From assembly GCA_018725205.1 (NCBI GenBank), contig QLUB01000031.1, forward strand, positions 1-15,579: a stretch of DNA of 15,579 nucleotides, read 5' to 3'. The position numbers and the translations under genes are program-made. Below, piece by piece: positions 1 through 7,411 of the stretch (position 1 is the first letter of the stretch; each line of letters begins with the position of its first letter). This DNA is from a candidate division NPL-UPA2 bacterium (GTDB taxonomy: Bacteria; Bacillota; UBA994). The notes under the pieces are model-generated. The model ran no database searches, was not told the origin of the DNA, and saw nothing but the letters and a program-made list of their open reading frames with translations.

Positions 1-210
1 ATGATTGAGGCGGCAGGCGAGTTTGTTCCTCACGGACGAGAAGTACAAGTAGCGATTGTGCACGGCAATTGTCCGGAGCGAGCCGCAGAGCTGAAAGCCT
101 TGCTTGAGAAATCGTATCGTGTAAGCAGCGTGCTCACGAATGTTATTGGCCCAGTAATTGGGGTACATGTGGGGCCTGGCACTATCGGCCTCATCGTAGT
201 ACCCAAATAG
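1..210 (+). CDS. DegV family fatty-acid-binding protein, C-terminal end (partial)
   Basis: Only the last 69 residues are visible. The frame is open from base 1, so the gene starts upstream of the window and the ATG at base 1 is probably internal. The piece ends with the pattern GPVIGVHVGPGTIGL, which resembles the conserved C-terminal glycine-rich segment of DegV proteins (commonly GxVIGxHxGPGxxG). DegV/FakB proteins bind a fatty acid and, in the FakA/FakB system, present it for phosphorylation so that exogenous fatty acids enter phospholipid synthesis. Whether this copy is a true FakB cannot be told from the fragment. The stop codon lies 10 bases before the acpP start, with the acpP ribosome binding site in between, so the two genes are probably co-transcribed. 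Both have lipid roles, which fits. Confidence 0.8.
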   Translation: MIEAAGEFVPHGREVQVAIVHGNCPERAAELKALLEKSYRVSSVLTNVIGPVIGVHVGPGTIGLIVVPK

Positions 211-220
211 AGAGGGCGCT

Positions 221-454
221 ATGGAGGACATTTTTACGCGGGTGCGTGCCGTAACAGCGCGAATCCTCCGCATAGACGCCGGCAAAATTGACTTGAATTC
301 ACGTTTTCGGGCTGACCTCGGCGCGGATTCCATAAATCTTATTGAGATTGCCATGGCGATAGAGCAGGAGCTAGACATTACGCTCGATGACGATGAAGTT
401 GCCGGCATAGTCACTGTGCGCGACGCGGTGCGATACATCGAGAAGCACGTTTAG
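221..454 (+). CDS. acpP: Acyl carrier protein
   Basis: The 77-residue product has the size and acidic four-helix pattern of acyl carrier proteins. The phosphopantetheine attachment site reads LGADSINLIEIAM, with the modified serine at residue 37. The usual bacterial motif is DSLD or DSLE; here it is DSIN, a mild departure. The protein carries the growing acyl chain in the cytosol for fatty acid synthesis. The ATG start is preceded by AGAGGG at 211-216. The stop codon TAG overlaps the AGAGGTGG ribosome binding site of rnc, so translation of the two genes is closely linked. acpP next to rnc is a common order in Bacillota, but the usual upstream partners (plsX, fabD, fabG) are absent; a degV gene sits there instead. 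A specialised carrier protein is possible but the position beside rnc favours the housekeeping one. Confidence 0.9.
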   Translation: MEDIFTRVRAVTARILRIDAGKIDLNSRFRADLGADSINLIEIAMAIEQELDITLDDDEVAGIVTVRDAVRYIEKHV

Positions 455-464
455 AGGTGGAGCG

Positions 465-1142
465 TTGCGATTGAGTAGCATACGGTTGCTAGCCGAACGT
501 CTCGGGTTTTCGCCTAGCGATGAGCGGCTCGTAAAACAAGCTCTGACTCACTCTTCATATGTTAACGACAACCCGGGGAGCCTTGACAACGAACGCTTAG
601 AGTTCTTGGGTGACGCTGTATTGTCGCTACTCTGCAGCTCGCATCTCTACAGGAGATTTCCTTCGCTGGCGGAGGGGCAGCTCAGCCGCTTACGGGCAAA
701 TCTGGTTTGTGAAGCCGCGCTTACCGCTATTGCGCGCCTGTTTGATCTGCCAACAATCGTATTGCTCGGGCGTAGCGCCATTGGCAGTAATGGTGCCGCA
801 AGGCCAAGGATTCTGGCAGGTTGTGCGGAGGCCTTGTTGGGTGCGGCCTATCTTGTCGGCGGGCTTCCCCGTGCGGAGGAGTTGTTTCAGCTGTTTTACG
901 CCGATATGCTTGACAACACCGATGATGCGGCAGCGTTCCCGGATGCTAAGAGCGCCCTGCAGGAGTTTAGGCCTGAGGCTGTGAACTACACGCTCATAGG
1001 CTACAGCGGCCCTGACCACGACCGCACTTATCGTGTAGGGGTATCTGTTGACGGGCGTACCATGGGCATCGGAGAAGGCAGAAGCAAAAAACAGGCTGAG
1101 CAGGCGGCAGCAGCAGAAGCGCTGCGAAATCTTCGCGCCTGA
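465..1142 (+). CDS. rnc: Ribonuclease III, with an altered catalytic-site residue
   Basis: RNase III cuts double-stranded RNA, including rRNA precursors. The 225-residue protein has the nuclease domain (about 1-150) and a dsRNA-binding domain (about 160-225). The signature NERLEFLGDAVL is at 42-53, giving the acidic residues Glu43, Glu46 and Asp50; Glu70 is in the AEG motif and Glu122 is in CAEALLGA. The metal-binding aspartate expected in ILAD (E. coli Asp114) is Gly119 here (codon GGT, 819-821). The linker and first helix of the dsRNA-binding domain (LQEFRPEAVNY, 165-175) are about four residues shorter than in B. subtilis. The C-terminal GEGRSKKQAEQAAAAEAL is normal. I chose the TTG start at 465 because AGAGGTGG (453-460) stands just upstream; another TTG lies two codons downstream. 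A long perfect hairpin follows the stop. Identity is certain; full activity is open. Confidence 0.93.
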   Translation: MRLSSIRLLAERLGFSPSDERLVKQALTHSSYVNDNPGSLDNERLEFLGDAVLSLLCSSHLYRRFPSLAEGQLSRLRANLVCEAALTAIARLFDLPTIVLLGRSAIGSNGAARPRILAGCAEALLGAAYLVGGLPRAEELFQLFYADMLDNTDDAAAFPDAKSALQEFRPEAVNYTLIGYSGPDHDRTYRVGVSVDGRTMGIGEGRSKKQAEQAAAAEALRNLRA

Positions 1143-1145
1143 GGT

Positions 1146-1200
1146 CACACAGATTGAGATAACCACCTATTGCCGAGGCAATAGGTGGTTATCTCGTGTG
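1146..1200 (+). terminator. Perfect 19-bp inverted repeat after rnc, possible terminator or processing hairpin
   Basis: Bases 1156-1174 and 1177-1195 are perfect reverse complements, separated by only GA. CACAC at 1146-1150 can pair with GTGTG at 1196-1200 across a 5-base bulge (1151-1155), giving up to 24 paired bases. A T-rich stretch (TTTCTTT, 1202-1208) follows but is not a clean uridine run, so termination may be weak. The hairpin starts 13 bases after the rnc stop, so it belongs to the rnc transcript. It may be a terminator, an mRNA stability element, an RNase III substrate, or one copy of a dispersed repeat. Confidence 0.6.
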
Positions 1201-1215
1201 GTTTCTTTCGCGCTT

Positions 1216-1224
1216 TGGTACAAT
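1216..1224 (+). promoter_or_regulatory. Candidate extended -10 promoter for smc
   Basis: TGGTACAAT carries an extended -10 element (TG, one base, then TACAAT, five of six matches to TATAAT). No good -35 hexamer lies 16-18 bases upstream, where the right arm of the rnc hairpin ends. Transcription would begin near 1231, leaving a leader of about 65 bases before smc. The position between the rnc hairpin and smc supports it; the sequence alone is weak evidence. Confidence 0.4.
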
Positions 1225-1247
1225 TAGTGCTATAGGAGCGGGGGATT

Positions 1248-1316
1248 ATGAAATGTTCCTTGTCGCGGTGGAGTAAACAACAAGGAGGCGGACTCTATGA
1301 GGATGAAACGCATTGA
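1248..1316 (+). other. Possible 22-codon leader ORF overlapping the smc start
   Basis: An ATG at 1248 has AGGAG (1234-1238) at a workable distance and opens a 22-codon frame. It runs through the smc ribosome binding site and stops at TGA 1314-1316, inside smc in another frame. The predicted peptide (beginning MKCSLSRWSKQQ) matches nothing I recognise. A second ATG at 1253 would give a 7-codon frame stopping at 1274-1276, just before the smc ribosome binding site. This may be chance, or it may tune smc translation. Confidence 0.2.
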
Positions 1317-4300
1317 GTTAAGCGGGTTTAAGTCCTTTGCCGATAGAACAGAGTTTGAGCTCGGCGAAGGACTCACCGCCGTTGTCGGTCCTAACGGGAG
1401 CGGCAAAAGCAACCTCGCCGAGGCTGTTAAGTGGGTGCTGGGTGAGCAATCCGCGAGGCTCCTACGCGGCACGCGCATGGACGACGTTATTTTCTGTGGG
1501 ACAGCCAAGCGCAAAGGCGTAGGACTCGCCGAAGTAACGCTCGTGTTTGACAATAGTGACAAACGGCTACCCATAGATCTGAGCGAGGTGGCCATCACCC
1601 GTCGGGTGTATCGTTCCGGTGATGCCGAGTACTTCATCAACCGCAAGGCCTGTAGGCTGAGGGACATCGCGGAACTGTTTCTTGACACTGGGATTGGCAA
1701 GGAGTCCTACTCATTTGTTGGCCAAGGGCGCATAGAGGAGATTCTCAGCGCTGACCCGCGCAACCGCCGGGTTATCTTTGAAGAGGCAACCGGTATTTCC
1801 CGCTACAAGCTGCGCAAGAAAGAAACAGAGGCACGCCTCGGTGACACAGCGGGAAACTTACGCCGCATTCAAGACATTGCCTGGGAGCTTAAAACGCAAC
1901 TAGAGCCGTTAGCAGGTGAGGCGGAGCGAGCAAAGCACTACCTAGAGCTTACTGACACGCGCGACAGCTGCGAGAGAGAGTTGCTATTGTATGAGGTGGC
2001 CCTCGCTGAACGTCAGCATCAAACTCTACATACCCAAGCCCAGCGCGTCAGCGACGAGATTATCCACAGTGAATCTCGCCTAAACATACACGAAGCGGAG
2101 CAAGCCGGCAATTTGCTCGCAGCGAGCGTCGATTTGGCGGCGTTTCGGGGGGTTGAGCGGGAGCTTCTGCAGCACACACTGCTACGTGAGCAGCGGAGTG
2201 AGCGGTTAAGCGACACAGCGGGAGAGCACGAGCGGGCCACGTCCCGTTTACAGAATGCCGCAGCAGCTCTAGACCGTCTCCTGCATGAAGAAGCTAGAGT
2301 GACGCAAGACTGGTCGCACGCCACAGATGAGCTAGGCTCTTTCGAACTCAGTCTAAGCGAGAAATCAGCCGTGCTTAAAGGATGCCCTGAGCTTCGGGTC
2401 GAGAGCTTATCCCGCGCCGAAGGCGAGCATGCCGCCTATCTGACGTCTCTAGAAGAAAGTACCCATGTGGTGCGCGGTGAACTGGCTGAATGTGAAACAA
2501 GGACGCAGGTCTTAGGAGAATCGATTGTCAGAAAGACAGACCAACACACCACCCTTGCGGGCAGACTTGAGAGCTTGACGACGGAGCAGCAGCAGAGGGA
2601 AAAGATGCGTCAGGATTTGTCGCTGGGACTTACCCAAACTAAGGCACAGCATGCGGAGACGGCGACTCGCCTCAGGCAATTAGAAGGGCAGACGGCGTCA
2701 CTCGAGCAACAGCGTCAACGTGCAGAAGCCGAAGCGCACGGAGCCCTAACGCGTCTCCGAGCGCTAGAAGCCAGCGAGCGGCAGATGGAAGGGCTAAGCC
2801 GCGGGGCACGATATGTGTTGGGGATGAACATGCACGGTGTGCTCGGTGCGGTTGGCAACCTGATTGCGACGGAGGAACGGTACGAAGTCGCCATCGAGGT
2901 TGCTTTGGGCGCACAGGTAGGCGACATCGTTACCGATACTGAGTCTACAGCCAAACGGGCCATTGCCGTGCTTAAAGAGAAAGCACAGGGACGCGCTACT
3001 TTTTTCCCGCTTGATACGCTTAAACCTCGCGACGTGCGTGATCTCCCTGCGCGCGCATTCGCAGTGACAGGGTGTTTAGGCCGCGCGGCAGACTTGGTGA
3101 AGTTCCCCGCCGAGCTTGGCCCGGTGGTTAGGCATACGCTAGGCAACGCGCTAATCTGTGATGGGCTTGAGTCCGCATCGCAAGTAGCGGCGCAGACGGG
3201 GCATACATGGCGCATTGTGACGCTCGATGGGGATATCGTCCTCCCCGGAGGGTCAATAACCGGTGGTAGTCGGCCCGAACGGCAGGCATGGATGCTATCC
3301 CGTCGACGCGAGCTTGAGAGCACTGCGAGCCTCTTAGAGGAAAAACGCTCGCTAGAGAAATCCATTGTCGGAGAGATAACAGAACTACGAGCTCATCTAG
3401 AGCAAGCAGTCACGCTTGGCCGAAAGTTAGCAGGCGAAGTCGACAGGAAAGAGGGCGAACTTAAGCCACTCCTGCAGGCAATGGCCCGCCTAAGTGAAGA
3501 GCAGCGTTTTCTATCAGACGCAGTTTCGTCTCTAGCCAAAGAACTTTCGCAGCTGAAGACAGAGCATGGCGGCGTGGGAACCAAGGTTAATCGCCTGAGG
3601 GCCCAGATGGCAGAGTTAACTGGGCTCCGGGAACAAGCACTGCGCACCGCAGAAGAGCTATCGCAGCGACAAGCTGCGAATTCCGTGCTCCGTATGGAGT
3701 TAGCGGTGGAAGTGGCACGCCTTGAATCGCAAGTAGCGCTGGCAACACTTCACGCGGCAGAGCGCAGGCAAAATGCTGCGTCTGCCAGGGAGCGCCGTGA
3801 GGAAGGGGAGAGAGAAGCGGGCGAGGCCGAAAGTGCCGTAGCGGCTCTAAAGGAGCGCATGGCAACGCTAGAGTCTGAGATCCGCACTTTGCATCGCAAG
3901 GTCGACGCCTTTACCGCTCAGGTAGAAGCCGGTCGCTTAAGGCAAGAGCAACAGACCCAGAGCCAGGCAAAACTGCAGGCGATGTGCATAGAGCTGCAGG
4001 GCGGGCTCAACAACGCTAGGCAGAGGCTGCACAACATGGAACTGAGGCGTGAACGTGTCGCAGCTGAGGAAGATTTCCTTAAGGCCAAGCTTAGGCAAAA
4101 ATACCCCAGTGCCGCAGGTCAAAGCAGCACGCTCTCTAGCCGGAGCGAGGCGGAGACGCGCATCACCGAACTAGACACCAAACTCACCGAGCTTGGGCCG
4201 GTACGCATCGCGGCGATTGCGGAGAGCGAGCGGCTTAGTGAGCGCATTAGTTTCCTAGCACGGGAGCAGGACGACCTGCGGGAGGCTGAGCAGCACTTGC

Positions 4301-4800
4301 GGGGGGTTATGGCCGAGTTAGACCAGGTGATGGGTGAAAGGTTCGTGACTGGGTTTAGCGCCATCCAGAAGGCCTTCAGCGACGTCGCCGCGCGGCTCTT
4401 CGGGGGGGCAACGGCAAGGATATATCTCAGCGAGCCTGAACGACCACTCGAATCAGGCATAGAAGTGGACGTGCAACCACTGGGTAAGCGCCTGCAGAGC
4501 ATCACGCTGTTGTCTGGCGGAGAGCGTGCTCTCGTAGCCCTATCGCTGCTCTGTGCTGTGCTGTTGGTTAAGCCTACCCCGTTCTGTGTGCTGGACGAAA
4601 TTGACGCTCCCCTCGATGAAGCCAATGTGGAAAGGCTGATCGTAGTACTGAGGGAACTATGCGCTAACACGCAGTTCTTAATCATTACTCATACGCGCGG
4701 CACGATGATGGCTGCCGACATGCTGTACGGCGTGACCATGCGGGAAGAGGGAGTATCAAAAGTCCTAACCGTAAAAGTGGCAGAGATAGCCGGAGCATAG
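1297..4800 (+). CDS. smc: Chromosome segregation ATPase SMC
   Basis: SMC is the ATPase of the bacterial condensin complex and acts with ScpA and ScpB to organise and segregate the chromosome. The 1167-residue length is close to the usual 1180-1190. The Walker A motif GPNGSGKS is at 31-38. A long coiled coil leads to the hinge at about 513-662, which ends in the glycine-rich GGSITGGS. A second coiled coil leads to the ABC signature LLSGGERAL (about 1071-1079) and the Walker B segment VLDEIDAPLDEANV (about 1098-1111). All parts needed for ATP-driven dimer engagement are present. The ATG start has an ideal AAGGAGG at 1282-1288; another ATG lies two codons later. smc between rnc and ftsY is the standard Bacillota arrangement. 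The 154-base gap before it holds a hairpin and a candidate promoter, so smc may be transcribed on its own as well as from upstream. Confidence 0.97.
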   Translation: MRMKRIELSGFKSFADRTEFELGEGLTAVVGPNGSGKSNLAEAVKWVLGEQSARLLRGTRMDDVIFCGTAKRKGVGLAEVTLVFDNSDKRLPIDLSEVAITRRVYRSGDAEYFINRKACRLRDIAELFLDTGIGKESYSFVGQGRIEEILSADPRNRRVIFEEATGISRYKLRKKETEARLGDTAGNLRRIQDIAWELKTQLEPLAGEAERAKHYLELTDTRDSCERELLLYEVALAERQHQTLHTQAQRVSDEIIHSESRLNIHEAEQAGNLLAASVDLAAFRGVERELLQHTLLREQRSERLSDTAGEHERATSRLQNAAAALDRLLHEEARVTQDWSHATDELGSFELSLSEKSAVLKGCPELRVESLSRAEGEHAAYLTSLEESTHVVRGELAECETRTQVLGESIVRKTDQHTTLAGRLESLTTEQQQREKMRQDLSLGLTQTKAQHAETATRLRQLEGQTASLEQQRQRAEAEAHGALTRLRALEASERQMEGLSRGARYVLGMNMHGVLGAVGNLIATEERYEVAIEVALGAQVGDIVTDTESTAKRAIAVLKEKAQGRATFFPLDTLKPRDVRDLPARAFAVTGCLGRAADLVKFPAELGPVVRHTLGNALICDGLESASQVAAQTGHTWRIVTLDGDIVLPGGSITGGSRPERQAWMLSRRRELESTASLLEEKRSLEKSIVGEITELRAHLEQAVTLGRKLAGEVDRKEGELKPLLQAMARLSEEQRFLSDAVSSLAKELSQLKTEHGGVGTKVNRLRAQMAELTGLREQALRTAEELSQRQAANSVLRMELAVEVARLESQVALATLHAAERRQNAASARERREEGEREAGEAESAVAALKERMATLESEIRTLHRKVDAFTAQVEAGRLRQEQQTQSQAKLQAMCIELQGGLNNARQRLHNMELRRERVAAEEDFLKAKLRQKYPSAAGQSSTLSSRSEAETRITELDTKLTELGPVRIAAIAESERLSERISFLAREQDDLREAEQHLRGVMAELDQVMGERFVTGFSAIQKAFSDVAARLFGGATARIYLSEPERPLESGIEVDVQPLGKRLQSITLLSGGERALVALSLLCAVLLVKPTPFCVLDEIDAPLDEANVERLIVVLRELCANTQFLIITHTRGTMMAADMLYGVTMREEGVSKVLTVKVAEIAGA

Positions 4801-4813
4801 GAGGGCGGAAGTC

Positions 4814-5731
4814 ATGGGATTCATGCAGAAACTCGCAGACGGTTTGGCCAAGACACGCGAGAAGTTCTTGGTCAAACTTGACGCGTTGATTGTTGGACGG
4901 AAGATAGACGAGTCCCTTTACGAAGAGCTAGAGGAACTCCTGATTCTTAACGATGTTGGGGTCACTGCCAGCGCAAGGCTGATCAAGCATCTGCGTAAGC
5001 TGGTCAGCGAAAGGAAAGTGCAAGAAGCTCACTTCCTTCGTCCCTTGCTGCAAGAGATAGTGTCCGAACGGCTTGGGAAGCCCGCGGCGATTGAGTTGCA
5101 GCCGGGGAGGCTCAATGTATTCCTAGTGGTGGGTGTCAACGGTGTAGGCAAGACCACTAGCATCGGGAAGCTGGCCCAGTATTACCGCGAACAAGGACTG
5201 AAAATTATGTGCGCGGCGGGAGACACTTTTCGCGCTGCGGCCGCACAGCAGTTAGAGATTTGGGGTGAACGGGCCGGCGTGCAAGTTATTGCTCATGCCG
5301 CGGGCGGAGACCCAGCTGCGGTTGTTTATGATGCCCTGCATTCAGCCCGAGCCAAAGGGATCGACCTTCTGCTCGTAGACACAGCCGGGCGCCTCCACAA
5401 TAAGACGAACCTGATGCAGGAACTCGGCAAAGTGCGGCGCATTATTGAACGCGAAGCGCCGGATGCTTTGCGGGAGATTTTGCTGGTCGTCGATGCCTCT
5501 ACCGGTCAAAACGCCCTGAGCCAAGTCCGGGAATTCGCAGAGATTGTCCCGCTTACCGGCATCATCTTAACTAAGCTCGACGGCACGGCTAAGGGCGGCA
5601 TCGTGTTAGCCATCCAAGAAGAACAACAGGTCCCCATAAAACTCATCGGGGTAGGAGAAAAGGCAAGCGACTTGCGCCCCTTCGACCCGCAAGAATTCGC
5701 GGCGGCCCTCCTGTCAAGTAAAACTCCTTGA
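4814..5731 (+). CDS. ftsY: Signal recognition particle receptor FtsY
   Basis: FtsY is the membrane-associated GTPase that receives ribosome-SRP complexes and delivers them to the Sec translocon. The 305-residue protein is the compact form typical of Gram-positive bacteria, with a very short N-terminal region in place of the long acidic A domain of E. coli. The N domain spans about 1-95. The GTPase motifs are GVNGVGKTT (107-115), DTFRAAAAQQ (137-146), DTAGR (189-193) and TKLDGTAKGG (253-262). The ATG start has AGGAGGGCGG just upstream, overlapping the smc stop codon TAG, so the two genes are translationally close. Its partner Ffh is encoded 320 bases downstream of its stop, and the signal peptidase gene lepB lies in the same region. 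Its own stop codon TGA lies inside the -35 element of a promoter for the next genes. Confidence 0.97.
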   Translation: MGFMQKLADGLAKTREKFLVKLDALIVGRKIDESLYEELEELLILNDVGVTASARLIKHLRKLVSERKVQEAHFLRPLLQEIVSERLGKPAAIELQPGRLNVFLVVGVNGVGKTTSIGKLAQYYREQGLKIMCAAGDTFRAAAAQQLEIWGERAGVQVIAHAAGGDPAAVVYDALHSARAKGIDLLLVDTAGRLHNKTNLMQELGKVRRIIEREAPDALREILLVVDASTGQNALSQVREFAEIVPLTGIILTKLDGTAKGGIVLAIQEEQQVPIKLIGVGEKASDLRPFDPQEFAAALLSSKTP

Positions 5732-5756
5732 CAGCCCTTGTCGCGTCTGCTATGCT
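5728..5756 (+). promoter_or_regulatory. Sigma-A promoter for ylxM-ffh, overlapping the ftsY stop codon
   Basis: TTGACA at 5728-5733 is a perfect -35 hexamer. After exactly 17 bases comes TATGCT at 5751-5756, with TGC just before it, which adds an extended -10 element. Transcription should start near 5763, about 25 bases before the likely ylxM start. The -35 contains the ftsY stop codon (TGA, 5729-5731). This is the best vegetative promoter I see in the window. It should let ylxM-ffh and the ribosomal genes beyond be expressed independently of smc-ftsY. Confidence 0.75.
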
Positions 5757-5787
5757 CAGTGCGGTGTAGCGCAAGGGGGTGTGCGGC

Positions 5788-6048
5788 GTGGACCAGAGTG
5801 AAGTGCCCGGGGTGCCGGAGTTTGTGCGGATGGGCTTACTCCTAGACTTTTACGGGGGCTTGCTTACAGAGCGCCAGCTCTTGGCCTGTCGCCTATACTT
5901 TGCTGAGAACCTGTCTTTAGGGGAGATCGCATCCGAGCTTGGTATCAGCCGTCAAGCTGTGCATGACACAGTGCGGCGAGCGGAGGCAGCGCTCCTAAGC
6001 TATGAAGAAAAGCTACAGCTGGTCGCTCGCTTCGAAAAGGGAGGGTAG
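5788..6048 (+). CDS. ylxM: YlxM family DNA-binding helix-turn-helix protein, SRP-associated
   Basis: The 86-residue product matches the YlxM/p13 family (UPF0122): an N-terminal segment DFYGGLLTERQLLACRLYF, then a sigma-70 region-4-like helix-turn-helix, LSLGEIASELGISRQAVHD, and a short charged tail. The family is encoded beside ffh in many Bacillota, and family members have been linked to SRP function; the exact role is unsettled. I place the start at GTG 5788 because AAGGGGG (5773-5779) stands 8 bases upstream. The in-frame GTG at 5779 would overlap that ribosome binding site and is less likely. The stop is 2 bases before the ffh start and the ffh ribosome binding site lies inside the ylxM 3' end, so the pair is surely co-translated. 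The promoter at 5728-5756 lies directly upstream. Confidence 0.88.
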   Translation: MDQSEVPGVPEFVRMGLLLDFYGGLLTERQLLACRLYFAENLSLGEIASELGISRQAVHDTVRRAEAALLSYEEKLQLVARFEKGG

Positions 6049-6050
6049 TC

Positions 6051-7385
6051 ATGTTCAAGGTGCTTGGCGAAAGATTGCAGGCCACCTTCAAGAAACTGCG
6101 TGGCAAGGGCAAACTCACTGAACAGGACGTGACCGAGACGCTGCGTGAAGTGCGCATGGCCTTACTTGAGGCCGACGTTAACTTAAAGGTAGTGCGCGAC
6201 TTTGTCGCCGCAGTGAAAGAGCGCGCCGTCGGCCAAGCGGTGTTTGAGAGCCTGACGCCCGGGCAACACGTCATCAAGATTGTGCATGAGGAGCTCATTA
6301 AGCTGCTCGGCGGCAGTACTAGCCGCATCAACCTTTCCCCTAATCCGCCGTCCGTACTGATGTTAGTTGGTCTACAAGGGTCGGGCAAAACTACTCAAGC
6401 AGGTAAACTTGCGCGCCTGTTACGCAAGAATGGGCGGCACCCTTTGCTCGTGGCGTGTGATGTCTATAGGCCCGCGGCGATAGATCAACTGGAGACACTG
6501 GGACGACAGCTAGATATACCTGTTTTTTCGATGCGCGAGAGCAAGAACCCAGTGGAAATTGCTCGCGCTGCTAAGGAAAGCGCCATGCGCCAAGGGCGGG
6601 ACTTAGTCATTATCGACACAGCCGGGCGACTGCATATTGATGAGCGGCTGATGCAGGAACTCCAAGACATTTGTAAAGCAGTGCACCCGCATGAGATTTT
6701 ACTCGTAGTCGATGCCATGACCGGTCAAGATGCAGTAACGGTGGCAGAGGCGTTTAATAAAGCTATTTCCATTGACGGCATTGTCATGACCAAGTTGGAT
6801 GGTGACGCGCGCGGCGGAGCGGCCCTCTCGGCAAAGGCTGTTACAGGTAAGCCCATAAAATACATCGGCATGGGAGAGAAACTAGACGCCCTAGAGGTGT
6901 TCCACCCTGACCGCATGGCCTCCCGTATTTTAGGCATGGGTGATGTTCTTTCTCTGATTGAGAAGGCTGAGGAAGCCTTAGATGTCAAACGCGCGGCAGA
7001 GCTTGAGCAGAAGATACGCTCCCAGACATTCACGCTGGAAGACTTTTTGACTCAGCTGCAGGAGATGCGCAACATGGGACCTTTAGACCAGTTGCTTGGG
7101 ATGGTGCCTGGGTTTGCTCAGGCAAAACAGCTGCAGAACATGCAAATTGACGAACGCGAGCTTAAACGCGTCGAGGCCGTGATTTTCTCCATGACTATAA
7201 GAGAGCGCCAACGTCCGGAGATTATTGACGGCAGCAGGCGCAAGCGCATCGCGCTCGGTAGCGGCACCTCAGTGCAAGACGTCAACCGATTGCTCAAGCA
7301 GTTTGAGCAATCGCGAAAAATGATGAAGAATTTTGCCGATATGGGAAAACGTGGCGGCAAGAAGGCAAAGTTCCCTTTGGTTTAG
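6051..7385 (+). CDS. ffh: Signal recognition particle GTPase Ffh (SRP54)
   Basis: Ffh binds signal peptides emerging from the ribosome together with the 4.5S/6S SRP RNA and docks with FtsY. The 444-residue protein has the N domain (about 1-95), the G domain with GLQGSGKTT (107-115), DVYRPAAIDQ (137-146), DTAGR (189-193) and TKLDGDARGG (247-256), and a methionine-bearing M domain (about 328-430). The M domain carries the finger-loop region (MGPLDQLLGMVPGF, 342-355) and the RNA-binding SRRKRIALGSG (395-405). Length and motifs are normal. The start ATG has AAGGGAGGG just upstream, overlapping the end of ylxM. The C-terminal tail is lysine-rich and short. The SRP RNA gene itself is not in this window. 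Confidence 0.98.
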   Translation: MFKVLGERLQATFKKLRGKGKLTEQDVTETLREVRMALLEADVNLKVVRDFVAAVKERAVGQAVFESLTPGQHVIKIVHEELIKLLGGSTSRINLSPNPPSVLMLVGLQGSGKTTQAGKLARLLRKNGRHPLLVACDVYRPAAIDQLETLGRQLDIPVFSMRESKNPVEIARAAKESAMRQGRDLVIIDTAGRLHIDERLMQELQDICKAVHPHEILLVVDAMTGQDAVTVAEAFNKAISIDGIVMTKLDGDARGGAALSAKAVTGKPIKYIGMGEKLDALEVFHPDRMASRILGMGDVLSLIEKAEEALDVKRAAELEQKIRSQTFTLEDFLTQLQEMRNMGPLDQLLGMVPGFAQAKQLQNMQIDERELKRVEAVIFSMTIRERQRPEIIDGSRRKRIALGSGTSVQDVNRLLKQFEQSRKMMKNFADMGKRGGKKAKFPLV

Positions 7386-7411
7386 GGAAGACTTGAAAGG
7401 GGGTGACACTA

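Noticed and set aside
2715..3365. Minus-strand open frame (216 codons) inside smc
   Set aside because: It lies opposite the SMC hinge region, has no recognisable domain and no credible ribosome binding site.
5779..5787. GTG 5779 as the ylxM start
   Set aside because: It overlaps the AAGGGGG ribosome binding site, which is correctly spaced for GTG 5788.
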